Made by a program: the position numbers and the translations under genes. Under the pieces are notes generated by a model that did not search any database, was not told where the DNA came from, and was given only the letters and a program-made list of their open reading frames with translations. Positions 35,801-47,130 of a stretch of 64,000 bases of DNA are shown one piece after another. The stretch comes from Neurospora crassa OR74A (taxonomy: Eukaryota; Ascomycota; Sordariomycetes; Sordariales; Sordariaceae): the NCBI RefSeq assembly GCF_000182925.2, contig NC_026501.1, positions 6,489,917-6,553,916 on the forward strand. The letters run 5' to 3'. Each line of letters opens with the position of its first letter. Within the stretch, counting starts at the first letter, position 1.

Positions 35801-38800
35801 AGCGCTTCTTTATCACCTATCCCTTCGAAAAAATCGCAGAATTCTTCGTTAGAAAGGTCTAGGCAATCGGAGTCGCCAATCTTATTATTTTTATCGAATA
35901 ATTCTTCCAATTAGTCTAAATAAATACGTACGATCTAAACGTTATCCTATTAGCAGAATTAGGTAAAGTTAGTAGTAGAAAGCATCCTAATATCGTTAAG
36001 GGTATTAATTTTTAAGGATCGTATAATTAGGAAGCGCCCTTTCTTTTAATTGGGGCGGCTATAGCGGTAATTACCGATCTTTGTAGCTAGCAAACTATCG
36101 AAATAAAATCGGTTGCAAAAAGATAAATTAAAGGTAAATAAATTAGAGGCCCAATCCATATAAGGGTTATAGATTTTTAGTTACGGTAGGCCGAGGATAA
36201 TAAGGTTACTTTATCTAAGCCTTATAACGAATAGGGGGATTTATTTAATATATATACCAATTCGAACGGTTAGGATAGTAAAGTATATAACGTCTTCGGT
36301 CTTTTTATCGTCGGCCAGGCGTAACGTCTTCGGTTAGGGAAGCTTATAAAAGTTTAATTATCTTTTATAAGCGAAGTTTATATCGATAAAGGCGAGGTTT
36401 ATATAGCCTATATTAATAAATATTTTAAAATTAAATAGGGTAACCGTAAATTAGGAGAGGGTAATAAATAGGAGGAGAGAATTTGTATACGTACTAGGAC
36501 CTAATAAATTAAATTTTAATTCTTTAAGGTAAATATTTAGCAGGTCCTTACTACTCCAAAAGCGACTTAACTCGGAGTTTATTCATTTCCCTAATCGTTA
36601 ATCTATTTTTCGTAGTCTCCAACTTAATCTTAGTAGTTCCTATAGCCGTAGTCGGGTTCCTAATAATTAAAATAATTCTAGTCTTCGAAGATTAATAGGT
36701 CCTCTTCGTCTTCCTATCCGAAGGTACGGACGTAGTACCGGCTATTATTATTATTATTATAATTATTCTAACTACCGTTATTATTACTACTAGGGAACGT
36801 TAACGAACGTTGGTTATTTAGCTAGAAGCTTCTTCGTATAGGGGGGCGGTTGCTATTTTAATACGAATTACTATTATTATTACTATTATTACAATATAAA
36901 TTATTGCTATTACTATTACTATAATTAGGGAATTAGAAACGTAATTAGAGGGTAAGGTTAGGTAAAGAATTTATAAACGTAATTTAACGTAGTATATTAT
37001 TATTACTTATAATAATAAAGTAATTATATTTAATATATCCCGGTTAATTATAATAGAAGTATAATCCTAGGGTAAAGCGGCGTTCGCGCTCGTTAAACGA
37101 AATTCTATTAAATCTCAAGGCGTTGAAATTTATTATATTAGAATTATAGGGTAGAGGGGGTATAGAGGCTAATTAGGTAGCTTTAAACAATCGAAATTAG
37201 AAGTCCGCTTAATTCTTAGATAAGTTGTAGTAGAGGGTAACCTAAGCAGTAAAGTTCTTAGAGGATAATTAAAAGAAGACGTTTACTACTATATATTACA
37301 AAAATAAATTAACTTTAATTTTCAATTAGAAAATACAATACGCCTCTTACATACCTAATTCGGCAGCAATACAAATGAATTCCGTAATAAAAATATTAAA
37401 ATTAGTACTTCCTTAAGTAAATTCTTCTATTTCGCGGACGGTTTAGACGGCTTTATTAATTATATTATACGTTTATTATAAATATAAGAACAGGTCGGTA
37501 ATAGTTTGCCAATTCCAGATTAAAGGGTTTTCTTCGTTATTTAAAATAATATCGATATATAACTAAACGGAATTATAGGCTCCACTATCTAATCGGAAGA
37601 CAATATAAAAAATACGGTTGAACTTAGTAGGGTAATTATCTCTTTCTAATCTAAGTTTTAATTCGCAACCGGAGCGCTAAGAGTAGAATTAGACCTATCT
37701 CTTTTTAGGGTCGTTTTTATCGCTAGAAAAGGTGTCCGGGTTACGAACTTTAGCTTTAGAGCTATTACGAATATTTATAGCGGCTTATAAGCTTTATATT
37801 TCGCCGGTCTAACGGATAATAGTTTTGTGGAAGGTAGCGACCTAATTAGTAAAAAAGTTATTTTACTACCGTCCTTAAATATTAATAATACTTAGCCGGT
37901 TAAAGGAAGTATTTAGGTTGCTAAAGATATCGTAGAGGATACGGCTAATATCGGATATATTGCGGAGGATTTCGAATAGGGCCCTAATATCCGTAGAGTA
38001 ATTATACTTGAATAAGGTCGATAAAATAATAGGGAAGTTACTTATAAAGAACTCCTTAATACTAAAGGGCGTATTGTAGGTAGGGGGGGCGGGGGTATTA
38101 TTATTTATAATTATAAGTTTATCTAGCGGTTCGCGGTCTGGTGCGTTAAAATAGAGACGAAGATGGTGTATATAATAGTCTTCCAAAGTCCTTAAGTTCA
38201 AAGGAAAAGGAGGGTCTTTATTTAAAGGGCGATAATCCTTGGGAGGGAGTATTAAGAGGGCCTAGAGAATTATTATTATTATATAGGCGGTAAACCCTAG
38301 AAGGAGCTATATCTTAATTAATTGCATAATATTTATGGTTTTTCTTTTAACTTTTAATAAGGGTTATAATTAGTAAGCCCGGTATATAATATATTACTTA
38401 GTAAGGTATCGAACTTTATTAACTACACAGCGTTCTTAATACTATAATTTAATTTCTAAGTATCGGTTAAAAGCCTTTTATCGTCGGGTAGTACTCTATT
38501 AATATAATATATACTTTTTCTTTATTATTAGGTACTTATAAAAGTAGGGACCGGGATTGAAATATATTCGTAAGGTTAAAATTAGAACTTGGGCTAAAAC
38601 ACTTACTAAGGCTGAAGTTGAAGCTAGGGCTTAACGGAGCGGTAATCTTCTAGAAGTATTTTGGGACGTCTTAGGGAATATCTTAAAGTGTTTGTAACGG
38701 GGTTAATATATTAGTCGCGAGGTTTGACGTTTCTCGTAGTCTAGCGATATCGTAAATAGAAGCGAGTAAGGTTAAACGCTAGTGTACGTTGTTGTGAAAG

Positions 38801-38810
38801 TGCTACAAAC

Positions 38811-38984
38811 TGTTACGGCGTAGTTCTCTAGTAGGTAGTAGTTAGTAAGGGATTATAAAAGGTACTCCAACCAAGTAGGTAGGTACAAGTAATCATTGTA
38901 GCACGAGGAGCTATGGAAGTAGAAGGGGAAAGAGTCTAACTATAAATACATGTGGTTTAGGGGCAGGGATATCAATCCCTAACA
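38811..38984 (-). repeat. Right LTR (5' LTR of the Gypsy fossil)
   Basis: 174 bp, the same length as the left LTR and with the same TG...CA ends. It abuts the 3' end of the neighbouring gene: only 8 bp separate it from the stop codon. Confidence 0.93.
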
Positions 38985-38989
38985 CCTGC
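38985..38989. repeat. Target site duplication, right copy
   Basis: CCTGC directly after the right LTR, matching 31590-31594. Confidence 0.9.
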
Positions 38990-38992
38990 CGC

Positions 38993-40363
38993 TTACCTAC
39001 CCTGCATGTAATAGTCGCCTGCCTGGTAGCTCATTCTTCTCCGTGAGGTAGCAGTCGCGCTCGGGGGAATATTCTCTCCTCTCTCGAGTGCCCGACTTCG
39101 CGCGCACACCCATTCATCCGAGTCGCTTCCATCGTCATCATATTCATCGTAACCGAGACCAGCTTTGAGCTTGTTCATGAAAGAGCTAGCAGCGCTGGGT
39201 TGCTTTTGGTGGTGCTTCTTTTCGCCCTTGTCGTGCTTGCTGCCATGGCGGCTACGAGAAAGAGACCGCTCGCGGGTCTTGCTGGCTGATCTACTTCTAC
39301 CGCCGTTTCCAAACGAATCGTCAACAGCTTCAATGTGTCTAGTCTTGGACAGTCTTCTGCGGGGTACCTCATTGTGACGAGAGGCGTTCGGTGGATAGGA
39401 TACTTGCCCTTTCTGCTGCTGCTGTTGCAGGGGCAACGGCCTGGGGTCGGGATTGCGGCCTCTTTCCTGCTGTGGCACAGGGTAAGGGATGGACGGTGCG
39501 GGGCCGGGGTTCGTGAACATTTGAGATTCCCGAATGTTTCCCCTAGCTGGTCTCACCTGGGATTCGGAAGGCCGACGCGGTCGGAGCGGCGCAGGTACCG
39601 CAGTGGTATCGCGATCTGGAATGTAAGGGCCATGTCGGGGTGGAGGGACTAGAGGGCGGCCGTCTCTGGAGGTGCTTCTCGAGGTTGAAGCAAATGATCC
39701 TCCGATCTTTGAAGATTTCGAAGCGTTGGGAGGAAGATTGGGCAACGGCTTACTCTTGTAGTTGGTGATGGATCCCCTTAAAGGTGGAACTGCTGCCTTG
39801 TCATGAGGGAGGTTGATCATGCTTGATCTTTTATTACTACGAGTGCCTTCAAATTCGCTTCTGGACTTATCTCTGGACCTGCCTCTGGACTCTTGTTGGA
39901 GGAAGAAGTCATGACGTTCAGTAGCCGATCCCTTGACCAGTTTTATGTTATCGTTGTGAGCGGGGGCAGGCTCTCTAGACTTGCTAGCTGATCTGCCCTG
40001 CCTAGTCTTACTGGCTGCCCTTCCTCGGCACTTGTCGCAAAGGCCCTCATGCTCCTTCTTTATCTCTCGGGGGTGGGAGCAGTACTTGGCCTTGGAGGAG
40101 CGTAAGCAGCCCCATGTGCTGTTGGACTCTTTGGCCTTCTCACAAGGGCGAGAAGTCGAAGTGGAATGTCCACATTTGTACTCAGTCTCGGTGATCTTAC
40201 ACATCTTGAGCTTTGGTGTGCTTGAGGCGGTTTGCTGACTTGTTGCTGGATTCTGTAAATTGGGTTGTTTGGTGATCAGGGTGTCGTTGATAACGTCTGA
40301 TGCTTTTGCTTTCTTGTTGAACTTGTGATTGCAAAAGAGCTTGTTGATCGACTCTTGAATCAT
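38993..40363 (-). CDS. Cys-cluster and SR-rich protein, function unknown
   Basis: Single-exon protein of 456 residues from the ATG at 40363; a second good start is the ATG at 40204, where MCKITETEYKCGHS begins and the conserved part starts. From there comes a Cys/His cluster, KCGHS...RPCEKAK...WGCLRSSKAKYCSHP...LCDKCRG, which looks like a metal-binding module of the kind seen at the start of many ascomycete proteins of unknown role. The rest is disordered and rich in SR/SK (GRSRDKSRSEFEG, RSRSASKTRERSLSRSRHGSK), with a polyglutamine patch and the acidic stretch YDEYDDDGSDSDEW near the end. A role in RNA or nuclear assemblies is only a guess. The Gypsy element begins 8 bp after the TAA, so the native 3' UTR is displaced. 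The coding sequence shows no RIP. Confidence 0.8.
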   Translation of the reverse strand: MIQESINKLFCNHKFNKKAKASDVINDTLITKQPNLQNPATSQQTASSTPKLKMCKITETEYKCGHSTSTSRPCEKAKESNSTWGCLRSSKAKYCSHPREIKKEHEGLCDKCRGRAASKTRQGRSASKSREPAPAHNDNIKLVKGSATERHDFFLQQESRGRSRDKSRSEFEGTRSNKRSSMINLPHDKAAVPPLRGSITNYKSKPLPNLPPNASKSSKIGGSFASTSRSTSRDGRPLVPPPRHGPYIPDRDTTAVPAPLRPRRPSESQVRPARGNIRESQMFTNPGPAPSIPYPVPQQERGRNPDPRPLPLQQQQQKGQVSYPPNASRHNEVPRRRLSKTRHIEAVDDSFGNGGRSRSASKTRERSLSRSRHGSKHDKGEKKHHQKQPSAASSFMNKLKAGLGYDEYDDDGSDSDEWVCARSRALERGENIPPSATATSRRRMSYQAGDYYMQGR

Positions 40364-41645
40364 CTCGAAGTGAAAAGATCTCACCCGTACTTATATGCAT
40401 TCTCATGGTTTTTCTTGTACTCGAAAAAAAGACTCTGTTCCGTGTACAAAGGCTGCCGTCTTAGACAGTCTTTCCAAGCTTCTTTGTGCGTCTACACTTT
40501 GGCTTAGAACAACCCCATTGTCTGGCCCGAAGAACAGTTAGACTGTGCTTCACCCAGGCAGCCTGATTCCCGCACAAGAGACAATGCCCATGTGCCGTCC
40601 CTATGATATTCGGCAGACACCTTGGGTCATTGACTTCCGAGTGAGCTGTTCAGTTTCGCTAAGTGCATTAAACACGAAAATCCAGGTCCTCAATATATTT
40701 CATTGTACGTGAACACTTGTGAAGAAGAGTATCCCGCGGCCTCGTCAGCCCGCCTCATGCCGGCTCTGGATTGTTCATTCGTTGTACAGACAAGGGGTCA
40801 CTGAGCTTTTGTTGCTTTCATTCGGCTTGTAGCGGTCACAGTTACGAGTATCGTCATTGATGCTGACATGGCTCGTTTGTTCAAAGTCTATACTTCGTAA
40901 ACACCATAGTGCGCAGGTAGCCTAAGTCTGAGGCATGGGCACGAGATGACAAGTCACGAGCATGTTCAACTTTAGCTAATTCTTCCTTCTTCGACTGATC
41001 AACTATGCAAGTAGCTTAGTGTATCATGGACGAACTCAGAGACCACAAGAATTATGGTGATTGCAGGTTTAATTAGAAGTAAGCTATACTTACTAGGTTA
41101 TATCCGTGTTCTTTTGACAAGGCCTTCTAGCCTTCAGATCCAACCAGACCAGCCCCGCTTGATATGAATCAGCTGAGTAAACGTCCTTCTCTTTTACGCT
41201 GAACCCCTTATGCTGACCGTTCTGCTCAATGAAATGGGCGTCAAATAACTTTTTGCGCCGTCTCGGCTCCTGTCCTCAAACATACATTAATCGCAACATG
41301 TCCAAACTCCTAACGGCGCCCACCTGCGCATGCAGTTATCCCTCTACGTAAATGCTTACGCCCGAACACCTTCCCTCGCTATGCCCATCATTCATCATTG
41401 CCATCCATCTGCTGTCTTTTGCCTGTTAAGCAAAAGCAAGATGGCGAAGGGCCAAGAGACCAAAGCAAAAGAATAATAATACCGGCAAAACCGGTAATCA
41501 TGATGGCTTGTGAATGTGGGCATTAGCCAAAGCATACCGCCCTAAACAAGATGGACTCCAAACTCCCTAGCTCCTATCCCCCAACTCTGTCTTAGTAGAG
41601 GCTATCCCGAATGTCTTTGAGAATAAGCGCCTGCATTATCGGGCC
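40364..41645. other. Intergenic stretch, no gene seen
   Basis: Upstream of the Cys/SR protein gene and downstream of the F-box gene. Frames are short and unremarkable. Confidence 0.6.
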
Positions 41646-42641
41646 CTAGTCGATCCGGATATGATCCAGAATGAGGCGCTCCATCTCAATGGCATGCCGA
41701 GTGCTCGGACGTCCAGTCTTCTCGACAAAACTCTTAACCATTGTCATGTGTAAGCTAGGCGGTAGGCGATTCTGGCTTGAATCCGTGGACTGGTAGATGC
41801 GAATTTCCTCCAGGATCTGACGGATGCAGGTCTCTGCAAAGCGAGCAAGCTCATTCTTGGGCTTGCGATGGGTGGTATCATCAGTGCGGTCGACCGTCTT
41901 CTTGACCTTCGGCGGCTGGAAGACAGCCCAGAGCATGATTGTGCCATGGCGAAGACAAGCTTCCTTGAAAGCCAGGAGACGTTCCCAGCAATCAACATCG
42001 GCCATCAGGGCGGAGTTTTCGGAGGCATAGGCCTGGCCAGCCCAGGAGACGAGATGAAAAAGATAGGCCAAGTCGAGTGGTGATAGGGAGCGAACATACG
42101 CCAACTGGCGATCATGAATCTTCAGCATGGCCTCATCGCCATCAAGCTTCTGGTTAGAGTTGCCGTTGACGGCCGGCAGCATCCACATCGACATGACGTC
42201 TGCCGCGCAATCTCCCAGCCTGTCGACCACCTTGAAGGTCTCTTTGAGTCGGGCCATCAGCAGCTCGCGTTCGATTTGAGGAAGATCGAGAAATGCTCCG
42301 GACGTCGAAAAGATGGAATCGATCTTGCTCCTCAGGGGCTGGCCTGGGCTCAGGATAATCTCCGTGCGGGAAGTGCGGATCTTGAGCTCGTTGAGGATAT
42401 CGAATCTCTTTGGATAAAGATACTCGCGCTCAACGTTGTGCGAGGAGCTGATTGCGCCTGAAGGGGGGAACAGAGAGGAGTCGTAGCCAGTGTACAACGC
42501 AACAGCGTCCTTGACGATGGATTGTTCGTACCGAGTCACAAGCTCGTAGACGTGCTTGCTGGTGCACATCAAGGTGACAATGGTTTCGATGTCGCAGAAA
42601 CTCGCAACGCGGAGAAGAACGTCGTCGTTTAGGGCGGGCAT
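41646..42641 (-). CDS. F-box-like protein
   Basis: Single-exon protein of 331 residues starting at the first ATG. The N-terminus LNDDVLLRVASFCDIETIVTL followed by MCTSKHVYELV is the F-box pattern (an LPxDVLxxIxxxLD-like helix, then a C-S/T helix), so it probably binds Skp1 as the substrate receptor of an SCF ubiquitin ligase. The rest is helical without recognisable repeats (no WD40 or LRR), with an aromatic block (LAYLFHLVSWAGQAY) and LDHIRID at the end. The substrate is unknown. Confidence 0.75.
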   Translation of the reverse strand: MPALNDDVLLRVASFCDIETIVTLMCTSKHVYELVTRYEQSIVKDAVALYTGYDSSLFPPSGAISSSHNVEREYLYPKRFDILNELKIRTSRTEIILSPGQPLRSKIDSIFSTSGAFLDLPQIERELLMARLKETFKVVDRLGDCAADVMSMWMLPAVNGNSNQKLDGDEAMLKIHDRQLAYVRSLSPLDLAYLFHLVSWAGQAYASENSALMADVDCWERLLAFKEACLRHGTIMLWAVFQPPKVKKTVDRTDDTTHRKPKNELARFAETCIRQILEEIRIYQSTDSSQNRLPPSLHMTMVKSFVEKTGRPSTRHAIEMERLILDHIRID

Positions 42642-44009
42642 CGTGTCGCTGTGATACCCTTTCGACTTCGTTGGGAGAAGTATGCGTAGTTCCGAGGCTT
42701 TTCTGGCTTTGATGATTCCAGAAAGGTCGCAGGCTGCTGAAGGAAAGGGTGGACTTAATGCCAGTTGAACTCAAGGGGGTGTTATAAATGGCGAGAGAGC
42801 AAACGAATGGAATAAAGCACGGGGTGGCACCTAGGTTTAAGATATCCTAGTGAAGTATGTCCAAGGTGGGGTGTATCCAAGTGAATGTGCCGTGAGGAAG
42901 CTAAAAGTCAATCATGTTGAGTTCCCCAGGTCTGGCCGCTGGTGAATATATAAGATCCGGTGAAGAGCAAGAAGAAGGGACCTGAAGTCGGAGAGGAAAC
43001 TGGAGGTGAAGATGAGCGAGGAAGTAGTTGCAGGGGTCTGCTCTGAAGGTCGTCCATGACGATTGGCACATGGGACGAATTGGGGACCTTGACGGCCCCT
43101 ACCAGTCATGATAAGTGCTTTGGACCGTTAGGGTGCCCAACAAGGTCCTCATTCGTCGGCAGCCACAACCCAGGAACTGGCGCAGAATGACATGGAATCC
43201 CGCCTTCTGGGAGGCACAACAAGTCAAGATTTGGGCCTAGATATATAACACGATGAGTTTGTCGCCTACCCATTGTGAACCCTACCATGTCGGTCATGCA
43301 TCCATTCTCGTCTGGCTGAGCGACAATAGGATGGCAAGTGAATGTTCGACATATCGATAGTAACGCGCATCGTTTTTGCAATGCACCCCTGTGGGCAGAA
43401 GTCCAGCCATCAAGGTTACTAGTGGATCCCTTTATTGTGGAGAGGTGAATGCCATGTCGACATCTTCGGGACGGAAAGTGATGGTCTCATGCTCGGACGG
43501 CCCGGACAGGTTTGGGTGACGTGCACGCCATGACTTAATAACGTGGTATTAGGGCGACATCGTTGATGTATGAGCGAACGGCCTTTTTTCCCCCTCAGTC
43601 TCGTGGGTCTTTCCATGGACGCACCTGAGCCTGCAACACCACCACCGGTTCTCGCGATTTTCCCGCTCCATCCAACCTTCTGCTGACAAGCCTAGATATA
43701 TGTACGCATGAGCCACGACCAGCCATCTTCATGCAATCGCCCTATTATTGAGCCTATCGCACCTCTCAGCGAAGTAGGTGCACGCCGATTCCACAACGGT
43801 TTTCAATCTTGCAAGGATCGACGCTACGTATAGGGGTCGCATAGAGATGTTGTGTTCAGGGCGACCCTTTGGCTGTAGCTGGCGGGAATTTGTTTGGCCT
43901 TATAAACAACTAACAACGCCATGTCATGCGGGAAAATGCGTCTTCATTCTTCCTTCCGACTATCGATACATGCTTCCGGGCCGAAATGCCGTTATGGCGC
44001 CACGATATC
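42642..44009. other. Intergenic stretch, no gene seen
   Basis: Promoter of the F-box gene and 3' flank of the glutaredoxin gene. No conserved frame was recognised. Confidence 0.6.
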
Positions 44010-44855
44010 CTAATTCGATTTGGAGTGCTTCGTCACTGTGAGTCGCTTCCCCGCTAGTGACATGATCTTTTCGATCAGTGTTTCCTCCTGGTCAAGCTTG
44101 GCAATGTCGTCGGAGCCTCCTATGCTTATCCCGCCGACGAGAATATTGGGAACTGTCTTCCTTCCTGTCCTGTCGCCGAGCTCAGCCTGGATTCCGGGGC
44201 CCAATGGATGTTGGTCCAATTCGACGACGTAGGGCGCAGGGTCGATTTGGTAGTCACCCAGCAAAAGGCTCTTCGCTTTCTTCGAGTACGGGCAATAGCT
44301 TTTGGAGAAGATGATGACTGGTGAAAACTTGGTCAGCGCTGGTTTTGAACGATGGAATCGTGAATGATTGTATGTAGAAATGTAACGCCTGGACTTACTT
44401 GGTGACTTCTTGAGAATGCTCCTAAGTTCCTCCAGGATCGCGTGGTGCTCCTCGGTCTCGACGGAGTCTCCCTTGCCGAGATGGTTCTGTCCATGGGCCG
44501 AGCTTCCAACGCCGACGACAGCTTCCGGATCGTCGGGCTTGTTGGGGGCTTTTGCGTTGGCATTGCTCTTGGCCATCTGCTCTGCTTTCCTGAGACGTTC
44601 CTGCATTGCCTTGGCCACGATCGCATCGTCCTCGTCAAACTCGACCTTCTGTGTCCCGACCACCGCCTGTCCTCTCCTACTGCCGCCGCCTATCCTTGAC
44701 CCTTCCATCGCACTTTTGGTCTTGTGGTAAAAATCTTGGATCGAGCGGGGGTCGGGCTCTTGTGCATGGCGGGCACGTGAGGTGAAGAAGAGTAACGTAA
44801 TGAAGCCGGCCAAGGCAATGTATAAAAGCGCCCTCATGCGTCGCTGGGATGGCAT
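44010..44855 (-). CDS. Membrane-anchored monothiol glutaredoxin (Grx6/Grx7 type)
   Basis: 254 residues in two exons (44855-44399 and 44317-44010) with an 81-nt intron (GTAAGT...CCAG) just ahead of the active site. A single N-terminal anchor (ALLYIALAGFITLLFF, about residues 9-24) follows a short basic start, a type II signal anchor as in yeast Grx6 and Grx7 of the ER/Golgi. A helical, charged stem spans about 30-150. The glutaredoxin fold has FSKSYCPYSKKAKSLL, with the active site CPYS (one Cys, monothiol), cis-proline TVPNILV, and GGSDDIAKL for glutathione binding. The track frame runs on past the donor and would insert 27 extra residues; the splice removes them and gives KKSP-IIIFSKSYCPYS, the family spacing. 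Likely role: redox balance or iron-sulfur chemistry in the secretory pathway. Confidence 0.9.
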   Translation of the reverse strand: MPSQRRMRALLYIALAGFITLLFFTSRARHAQEPDPRSIQDFYHKTKSAMEGSRIGGGSRRGQAVVGTQKVEFDEDDAIVAKAMQERLRKAEQMAKSNANAKAPNKPDDPEAVVGVGSSAHGQNHLGKGDSVETEEHHAILEELRSILKKSPSKSRRYISTYNHSRFHRSKPALTKFSPVIIFSKSYCPYSKKAKSLLLGDYQIDPAPYVVELDQHPLGPGIQAELGDRTGRKTVPNILVGGISIGGSDDIAKLDQEETLIEKIMSLAGKRLTVTKHSKSN

Positions 44856-47130
44856 GGTGGGCAAATAGGAAAGCTGTAACCGGTGATTTAAGGATGGTTT
44901 AGCGAAAGACGTTTACACGGACTGGTCGTCGACGAACGTGGGGGCGACGGCCAGTTATAGGCGTGGTGAAGATGGTGTAGAAGTTGCTTCGTTTAACGAT
45001 GGAGACGTGCGCAACAATGTGTCATTCTCCGCGCCGTCAGGAGAGGCCGCACCGCAGCTTAAGTATGCTGTGTGCCAATGTTGCCAGAGAACAAACGAGC
45101 TGTTGATGCTAGATGTGCTTGCCTTCGATCACAAATACATATATGGATGAGGGGGTAGCTGAAAGAAGTCGCAGCGTGTTTGTGGTATGTCGGAGCCGAA
45201 AGAGTTGGATCGAAACTGGGGACCAGAGAATGAATGTCGTCGACAAGGGGGCTTCGGTTGGGGTTCGGTTTCCAGGCAGAGAAGCACCGCGGGGGGAGGG
45301 AGAAAGAAGTGGAAAGCAAGAAGGTGGAAAGTTTTGAAAGGCGACGGAGACGGAGATGGGGACCGACGACGCCCTGGTAGGCGCGACATGGAAATTGGGA
45401 CTTTGGACGAGTTCCCGCTGCAATTCCCCCATCAGGCCCTGTCAAGCCGTCACGAGCCCGTAACCGGCACCGGCCACCATCCAAAAAGGAGCTATAGCGG
45501 TAGGGAATCGCCCTGCATTTTTTTTTTACCCTCTTTCATCTCACAGTGCGCAAGGAAGTAGGTGCCGTAGCCCTCTGATCACCTCGGCTGTGCTCAACTT
45601 GAACTCACCCAGTCCTTGCCGCATTGGTGTGTCTGAATTGCAAATCGAGCACATTCGGGGTCAGTCGAAAATGAAGGATATTGTCCATACCGGGAATCAC
45701 TGGAAGGGCATGAGTGAGACAACGACTTAGAATAAAATCGTCGACATTTAGTGCTGACATCCATTGGATGCTGCGCGGGCATCTGAAGGGTCCGTGTTTG
45801 AGTGCAGGGCAGTGACGTTAAGGGAGTTGAGCCAGGGGGCAGTACGGGGCAACTGTGCCGAAATCCAAGGGCATGTTCCCCGCGTGCCGATCATGCACAC
45901 TACCGTTCCGGCTGCAGGGGCAAGTACTAACGTTAGACTGCCCGGGATTGTCAGCCTGGGCATGGTTTATTTTCAGAACAAAAAGCTCCGAACATCTCGA
46001 CTATCTTTTCCAGACCCTTGTTTCACTTCGTTGGGCAGGACTTTCAACTCCTTAGTTCGATCTTCAGACTATCAACCGTGATACCTAAGTTGAAGCATTT
46101 GCATAGCCTCGACTTGTCTCAGCACATCCAATATTTTCTCATGTCAAAGCTGGAGCGCTTGGCTGGAGCGGGCAACGAAGAAAGGGTCTTCATGTGTTCT
46201 GTCCCAAGCTTCCATTCCTCCTCAGTAGGCCATCAAGAGGCAGCCACATCACGCCGCCTTTTTTGCAATTGGACTTCTCGGAAGACAGCATTGAACCTCC
46301 TGGGCGAAGTAAAATATCGCAAAAACCAACCATTGCCAATCCACGATCAGAAACGCAACAAATCTTCACCCTGCTAAGGCTTGTTTGTGTGCTATCTGAT
46401 CAACACTGCAACATGAAACCAGCCGTTTAGAATGTTTGGAGTTTTTTCCTCCTCTTTTACTAATCACCAATCCAGGAAACATGCGTTACTAATCAATCAA
46501 TCAGACCAATCAATATTCGGAAATGCCATGGAAGTTCCTTGCATACGCACCGGTTCTGAAAGCAACGCAACTGCATTGCGCGTGAACATCATGAATCATT
46601 CTATCCAGCACAAGACTTTCGACATAAGATCTCGTAACTATCTTATACTTCCTTTTGACAGACGAAAGACTCCGTTCCGTCCTGGCTCGTCCCTCGAAAC
46701 GCAAAAAAAAGAACCGTGCTGTTAACAAGCGCTTACAGCCGGTAAAAACCGATGAGGGGTTGAACCATGGACATGGATAGAGGTCCAAGTAAAGAGAGAG
46801 AGCAACGACCATTCGACATACCTACGTCGTCGTGATTGTTGCTTATGGCTTCTCTCAGCTTCCTAGATTTCTAAGCAAGTCTCCACCAAACAACCAGCGA
46901 CATATGGAGATGCGCTTAGAGATTGTATACTCTTCTGAATCGTGAACACCATGATCACGCAATCCCAAAATCCCCCACAAAAGGGGAGACTTAACACTAG
47001 GTGAAGAAACATAAGTTATCAGCTCCTGACAATCCTTTTGTTCTCAGCCATCCTGTTTGTTGTCCAACCATTGTTCGGCTCCCAACAGCAAAGCATACAC
47101 TCCGGCTTGGACCCAAACCCAGCAAACACC
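44856..47130. other. Divergent upstream region, GRX and MDR genes
   Basis: 2.3 kb without a supported gene. Open frames are short, overlap and lack family resemblance. It holds the promoters of both flanking genes. Confidence 0.5.

Larger units (their letters stand above)
31595..38984 (-). mobile_element. Fossil Ty3/Gypsy LTR retrotransposon, full length, RIP-degraded
   Basis: Full-length element of 7390 bp with identical-length LTRs and a 5-bp target duplication. It reads on the minus strand: gag-like region near 38.2-37 kb, reverse transcriptase near 35.7-34.9 kb, RNase H after it, integrase near 34-33 kb, and the integrase C-terminal part near 33.0 kb. Assignment rests on residual family blocks, clearest in the integrase (LPFAEF-type block at 33.3 kb) and the reverse transcriptase. 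A purine-rich tract ends next to the left LTR, as expected for a polypurine tract in this orientation. The coding region is broken at very many places by RIP. The perfect target duplication argues for a fairly recent insertion, but LTR divergence cannot date it, since all the differences I see are RIP-type transitions. Confidence 0.93.
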
